Positions 60,427 to 64,000 of a DNA stretch of 64,000 nt are shown piece by piece; positions within the stretch are counted from its first letter, which is position 1, and each line of letters starts with the position of its first letter. This DNA comes from Ruminococcus albus AD2013. GTDB lineage: Bacteria > Bacillota > Clostridia > Oscillospirales > Ruminococcaceae. The notes below the pieces were generated by a model. It was not told the DNA's origin. It ran no database searches and saw nothing but the letters and a program-made list of their open reading frames with translations. The stretch is from contig NZ_JAGS01000005.1 of the NCBI RefSeq assembly GCF_000526775.1, positions 186,001 through 250,000 on the forward strand, given 5' to 3'. The position numbers were made by a program, and so were the translations under genes.

Positions 60427-60515
60427 ATTTTCCTGAAAACGATTTTGGTTTTAGCATGTAGCAATCCCACTACGAGTATAAGTATATCACAAAAAGTAAA
60501 TGATGTCAACAGGAT

Positions 60516-60854
60516 CTATACATTTATTTCGTAAATTTCAATCGGATCATTCTGTTTTTGCAGGTAGTTAAGTATTTTGTCAGCTGACATGAGAACGATC
60601 CTTTCATTTTCTCCTTTTTCAAATTTTCCGTATAAGGAATCATCCTTGGTTTCAAAATCTATGAATGGGTCATTTTCATCATCAATGATAAAGTCATAGT
60701 TGACTATAAATTCTACATTATATTGGGGGTACTTTCTTAACCAAACAGCGTAAATTTCTTCTTTGCCAAACTCTGCGATATCATTCTTGATTTCTTCTAT
60801 GAGTTCCTTACTATCGAAACTAAATCTTCCATTAAGTTTTCCTTTCAATGTCAT
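60516..60854 (-). CDS. Hypothetical acidic protein
   Basis: 112 residues from the ATG at 60854 with AAGGGGAG upstream. 'MTLKGKLNGRFSFDSKELIEEIKNDIAEFGKEEIYAVWLRKYPQYNVEFIVNYDFIIDDENDPFIDFE' has helix-then-sheet character with a D-D-E-N-D cluster. Soluble. Own terminator. Not recognised. Confidence 0.55.
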   Translation of the reverse strand: MTLKGKLNGRFSFDSKELIEEIKNDIAEFGKEEIYAVWLRKYPQYNVEFIVNYDFIIDDENDPFIDFETKDDSLYGKFEKGENERIVLMSADKILNYLQKQNDPIEIYEINV

Positions 60855-61200
60855 TTGAATTCTCCCCTTTCTGACATAAAGTATAGCATACATAAAAATT
60901 CAAGTCAAGCAATTTTTCAGTATGGTATCATTCTTGTTTTTGACAAAGCTTCTTTTTTGAGGGAAAGAATGTTTTAGTATTAGAGAAATGTATTCGTGGT
61001 TGGTTGATTTTGAAGTATGACGGAAAAATGTAATGAAGGTAGGATGAAACGATAGGATTTTTTACTGTCTAATTTTTAGACACCTTACAAGAGAGCAGAG
61101 CTGCATCTATGTTTTATATTTTCTTTGTCCGGTGGGTGTATTTTCGTTTTAATATTCTTTCATGAGGTCGATTTTTCTCTTGAAAAAAAGTTGGTCCCCC
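60855..61200. other. Intergenic leading into the repeat-rich region
   Basis: Contains the dyad TGTCTAA-TTT-TTAGACA near 61066-61082, the first clear copy of the motif that becomes dense after 61.8 kb. No gene seen. Confidence 0.5.
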
Positions 61201-61700
61201 CTGATTTTTTGTTTTTATTCAAGTCTTGAATAATTTAAGGAAAAAAAGGAAGAAAAAACGAATGAAAAAATCCAGTTTTGGTGCAGTTTTAGGGTAGTTT
61301 TAGGGCAGAAATGAACTCAAACGCTGTTTGTAGCCCGGGATTTCCTCCGATTTGGGTATGTTTTGGGTATCATTTGGGTATGTTTTCGTTTCTATTTTCC
61401 TTTATGAGTCTAAAACTAACTTTTCGAATTAGTTTTAGGATTTTGAAGATTTTTGCTTCATTTGAGGCACCTTTTTATTCAAGCTTTGAATAAAATTTCC
61501 AGAATTTTCCTTCGTTACGCTAAAACTAAATTTAGTTTTAGAAATATGAAATTAGTTTTAGAAATATGAAACTAATTAGTTTTAGCACGCTAAAGTTAGT
61601 TTTAGCGTGCTAAAGCGTTTTCTTCAAGGTTTGAATAATATTATTCTTATTATTGAAGAGATTTATTCAACGGTTGAATAATAATTTGCAAATTATGGGA
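61201..61700. repeat. Short inverted and direct repeats, families 1-3
   Basis: Family 1: TTATTCAA-N3-TTGAATAA dyads at 61215-61233, 61475-61493 and 61663-61681, with an imperfect copy at about 61620-61637. Family 2: TTAGTTTTAG/CTAAAACTAA, singly or as dyads, about eight copies at 61404-61612, including CGCTAAAACTAAATTTAG and TTAGTTTTAGCGTGCTAAAG. Family 3: TTTGGGTAT three times at 61353-61385 and GTTTTAGGG twice at about 61286-61307. No coding sequence is convincing. Confidence 0.8.
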
Positions 61701-61799
61701 AAGAATTTACAATAATTGGCTACATATACCAAAATATGTAAGTTTTGGCAAAATCTTAATATATTTATATAACCGCTTCATTCGGAGATCAGAAAACAT

Positions 61800-62105
61800 C
61801 CCAAACTACTAAAATCAGCCTAAATTTTAGACTATTTATGTTATTTCAGAACACATATCTGTCTAGTTTTAAGACACTTATTTGTCTAATTTTCTATCAC
61901 CTGCGCCTTATCAGTTACATTTCTATCTAAATATTAGTCAATAATCAGCCTAAAAATTAGACTTGGTTGTTTGTGAGCTCTTGCATTTATCTAAAATTTA
62001 GACATTTATCTATCTGAATTTTAGACACTTAATTTAAGACGAATAAATAACTGCCTGAATATTAGACAGTTATTTGTCTTGATTTTAGACAGATTAATTC
62101 AGAGT
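61800..62105. repeat. Cluster of TTTTAGACA / TGTCTAA motifs, family 4
   Basis: At least ten half-sites of TTTAGACA or its complement in 300 bp, in both orientations and partly as dyads (about 61829, 61850, 61876, 61955, 61990, 62018, 62055, 62072, 62085). More scattered copies occur from 58.0 kb and at 62725. The spacing is irregular. Confidence 0.75.
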
Positions 62106-62260
62106 TTTTCTTGATGTAGTTTAAGCAGCAATTCTCCAGCTCTGTTATTATGTATTATTCTCACGGATAAGTGTATAAGGAATTATGTGTTTTTCTTTTT
62201 CGGTCAAATACGCTTCGCGATCTTTATAATATTCTTTCTTTAATTCATCGTATTGTATTA

Positions 62261-62548
62261 TTAATTGAGCTTTGATTTCCTTCTCTTTTTAAACTTATAA
62301 TTCTGTATTCTATCTTGTATTATAGACATTTGCTTTTTGATATTGGGATCTCCGGAGTAGTCGGGGTAGTTGATATCAATTAATCCCCCATCTGTGAATT
62401 TAAGCTTGTTAGAACATTCCGGACAGTGCATTTCAATGTCTCCGCTTCGTGTCTGATTCCAGTCATTCATGGAATCACCACGAAAAATCTCTCCTTTTCC
62501 GCATGGACATTTACATCGAGCGGTGATACGATATATCTCGTAACTCAT
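62261..62548 (-). CDS. Small zinc-ribbon-like protein
   Basis: 95 residues from the ATG at 62548 (AGGAGGGTAAA). 'ARCKCPCGKGEIFRGD...GDIEMHCPECSNKLKF' has two Cys pairs (C-x-C-x-C and C-x-x-C) arranged like a treble-clef or zinc ribbon. The basic tail KKRRKSKL suggests nucleic-acid contact. It lies just downstream of a terminated structured RNA. Typical of phage or plasmid cargo; family not known. Confidence 0.65.
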   Translation of the reverse strand: MSYEIYRITARCKCPCGKGEIFRGDSMNDWNQTRSGDIEMHCPECSNKLKFTDGGLIDINYPDYSGDPNIKKQMSIIQDRIQNYKFKKRRKSKLN

Positions 62549-62584
62549 TTTACCCTCCTGGATCATTTGATCGCTTTTCGCTAA

Positions 62585-62842
62585 AAAAATAAAAAACCCG
62601 CCTTTCGTTTGGCGGGCAATTATGATAATTATCACTCCGGTCACATGCAAACCGGGGGCATAAGATCTTTTCCGTATAGGCAATCCCCGAAGATCACGGT
62701 TGTTTGATCTCTTGGTTTTAGACATTGCTTTTTGCTGCGCTGCAGAAAGTCAATCTGATTTTCTGTAGATTACAATTAACCGACGCAATGTTTACCGGTC
62801 TAAGAACGTCAAATGTCACCCATTTTTTGTCCTTAATTTTAC
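62585..62842 (-). ncRNA. Candidate ~250-nt structured RNA
   Basis: A complete transcription unit without a reading frame: promoter TTGACA (62873-62878), 18-bp spacer, TATAAT (62849-62854), then ~225 nt with several GC-rich pairings (CCGGTAAAC.., GATCTTCGGGGATTGCC, CCCCCGGTTTGCATGTGACCGGAG) and a final terminator CCCGCC-AAACGAAA-GGCGGG with TTTTTTATTTTTTT. Conserved-looking unpaired blocks such as GGGTGACATTTGACG near the 5' end suggest a known or new structured class; I cannot name it. Confidence 0.6.
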
Positions 62843-62848
62843 ATTATG

Positions 62849-62878
62849 ATTATAACACACATATACCTGTTTTGTCAA
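62849..62878 (-). promoter_or_regulatory. Promoter of the candidate structured RNA
   Basis: Minus strand TTGACA (62873-62878), 18-bp spacer, TATAAT (62849-62854). Confidence 0.75.
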
Positions 62879-63167
62879 TTGTCAGGAGTCGTTTTTTATA
62901 AATTATTCATATGAGGTTAATAAAATTGATTCAAAAAACTATTTCATAGTACATTATTATACCCAGCTATTTGTAAAACAAAATATGCTGTTTTTAAAAT
63001 AACGGTGATTCGCAATCTTGATTTTTGTCATAAAGCAAGCTTTATATTTTATCACACTTGAGGTTTTGGCTGAACAATTTGAAAAAGTATTTAGAAAAGA
63101 TGTCTTGAACATCATGCCCTTATTCTGCTATAATAATATCATCGATAAAGGAAAGGAATGTTTATGT

Positions 63168-63350
63168 ATGTCACGAGTAACGGTTGGAGAAAAAGTTAAG
63201 ATTTTAGAAGACTATCTGGATATCCGGAAAGGTTCTGTCGCTACTATTATTTATATTGACGATTTTGATCAGGTAACTGTTTCCTGGCATAGTGGCGGAC
63301 AGTCCAGTTTTCCTGAGGAATATTTGTATAAGATGTTTGCTGTAGCTTAA
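63168..63350 (+). CDS. Small DUF4314-like/KOW-like protein
   Basis: 60 residues from the ATG at 63168 (AAAGGAATG upstream). 'MSRVTVGEKVKILEDYLDIRKGSVATIIYIDDFDQVTVSWHSGGQSSFPEEYL' has the G-x-V...G-T/S-x-A-x-V-x-x-I-D-D...V-x-W-x-x-G pattern of small beta-barrel DUF4314 proteins common on plasmids, ICEs and phages. Followed by a terminator. Confidence 0.6.
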   Translation: MSRVTVGEKVKILEDYLDIRKGSVATIIYIDDFDQVTVSWHSGGQSSFPEEYLYKMFAVA

Positions 63351-63363
63351 ATAATTGTTATCT

Positions 63364-63398
63364 TCCCTGTTCGATTTATAGAACAGGGCTTTTTTTAT
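63364..63398 (+). terminator. Terminator of the 63168 gene
   Basis: CCCTGTTC-N8-GAACAGGG followed by CTTTTTTTATC. Confidence 0.85.
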
Positions 63399-63486
63399 CT
63401 ATCGAAATTTCCACATATAATATTATCAGATACTTTTTTGATAACTGGAGATAAAAAGTAAATACGTTAGAAAGCAGGTGTTTAAA

Positions 63487-63837
63487 ATGAACACAACTCT
63501 CCGAGAATTTATATGTAATGTAGAAACTATAAAAGAAAAAGATACTGAAATTGATTTTTATCAAGATGGACTCAGCGGAAACAAACTTCATGAGCTGCGG
63601 ATCTCTAAAAAAGCATCTGAACGAACGCTTTTAGACATTTCAAGGCTGACTGAGGCTCAGAAAGACGGGCTTGCCCAATGCGGTACCTTGTGTTGGTGCT
63701 GTCAGCATTCTACAGATCTGGAATGCAGATGGTTTCAAAACTTCAGACCGGTTCCGGGGTGGGTAGCTATTCCGGAAAGATGCATGAATACTATATCTTA
63801 TATGGTTTTTGATTGTCCGAACTTCTTGAGGACGTGA
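63487..63837 (+). CDS. Hypothetical Cys/Trp-rich protein
   Basis: 116 residues from the ATG at 63487 (AGGTG six bases upstream). The N-terminal half is ordinary; the second half 'QCGTLCWCCQHSTDLECRWFQNFRPVPGWVAIPERCMNTISYMVFDCPNF' has six or more Cys in a C-x4-C-x-C-C pattern, probably a metal site. This resembles a group of phage-borne proteins with 'CWxC...CSWF...PVPGW'. A further short open stretch (about 63838-63928) in another frame follows, reading 'FADEKEQYKEPITYKVDIADDVLVGNIRI'. Confidence 0.6.
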   Translation: MNTTLREFICNVETIKEKDTEIDFYQDGLSGNKLHELRISKKASERTLLDISRLTEAQKDGLAQCGTLCWCCQHSTDLECRWFQNFRPVPGWVAIPERCMNTISYMVFDCPNFLRT

Positions 63838-64000
63838 AGATTTGCCGACGAAAAAGAACAATATAAAGAACCTATCACTTATAAAGTAGATATTGCGGAT
63901 GATGTTTTAGTCGGTAATATCCGAATCTGAAATAACTAAGTTATGCATAAACAGAGTAAGGTACGGTTGAGACTGCAGGTGTATAACGTATGTATTCAAG

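Noticed and set aside
61311..61493. 60-codon plus-strand open frame in the repeat region
   Set aside because: No ribosome binding site, low-complexity Phe/Ser-rich product, and it runs through the short inverted repeats.
62549..62725. N-terminal extension of the zinc-ribbon protein
   Set aside because: It lies within the structured RNA and its terminator; the start at 62548 has AGGAGGG.

Overview
The window looks like a chromosomal segment of a low-GC, Gram-positive gut or rumen bacterium of the Ruminococcaceae, most likely Ruminococcus. The evidence is a type I dockerin inside a very large secreted protein, several BspA/DUF285-type surface proteins, a c-di-GMP-I riboswitch, clean TTGACA-N17-TATAAT promoters and strong AGGAGG ribosome binding sites. 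Almost everything is accessory DNA: surface proteins, defence-type gene pairs, recombinases, relics, a tRNA array and a peptide natural-product cluster. No rRNA, CRISPR array or core housekeeping operon is visible.

Layout. 1-2705: metallophosphoesterase with helical repeats, cut by the window edge. 3076-8504: c-di-GMP-I riboswitch and terminator controlling a 1.7-kaa dockerin/subtilisin-like secreted protein. 8610-10229, 15197-16729, 27608-30148, 31195-34218, 34316-35767 and 58295-59758: six secreted leucine-rich-repeat proteins that share a nearly constant C-terminal Fn3-like module. 10451-14710: relics (nuclease cut by an IS66 fragment, UvrD-type helicase tail, group II intron 3' end) around an intact DUF262 + HEPN-like pair. 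17026-19412: relic plus an AAA ATPase/TOPRIM pair of abortive-infection type. 19848-24394: a TSP3/vWA/amidase secreted protein with a small membrane partner, then a serine recombinase. 24521-27174: small unknown genes, a structured leader RNA and a tyrosine recombinase. 36933-40169: ATP-grasp, DUF1653, frameshifted GIY-YIG and phosphatase-like genes.

40352-43681 is a minus-strand tRNA array (16 tRNAs) with three small-ORF/terminator cassettes, two paralogous HTH regulators and one unknown gene. It carries a tRNA for every codon that begins with U. Several members are abnormal: C33 in the anticodon loop, a hairpin inserted in a D-loop, and leucine anticodons on tRNAs without a long variable arm. 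This is the strongest candidate in the window for something not well described.

43966-47238 is a two-component/ABC-2 transporter operon of bacitracin or lantibiotic resistance type. 48000-56301 is a co-directional seven-gene ribosomally synthesised peptide (RiPP) cluster: two radical SAM-SPASM enzymes, a 77-residue Cys-containing precursor, an attenuator hairpin, a subtilisin-like protein, an ABC exporter and a MacB-like permease with its ATPase. Then follow a RelB/RelE pair (57118-57731) and, at 61.2-62.1 kb, a coding-poor stretch packed with several families of short inverted repeats, followed by a candidate 250-nt structured RNA (about 62585-62842).

Start codons were chosen from ribosome binding sites where these disagree with the longest reading frame. 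All functional calls rest on motif recognition by eye; no database search was possible.
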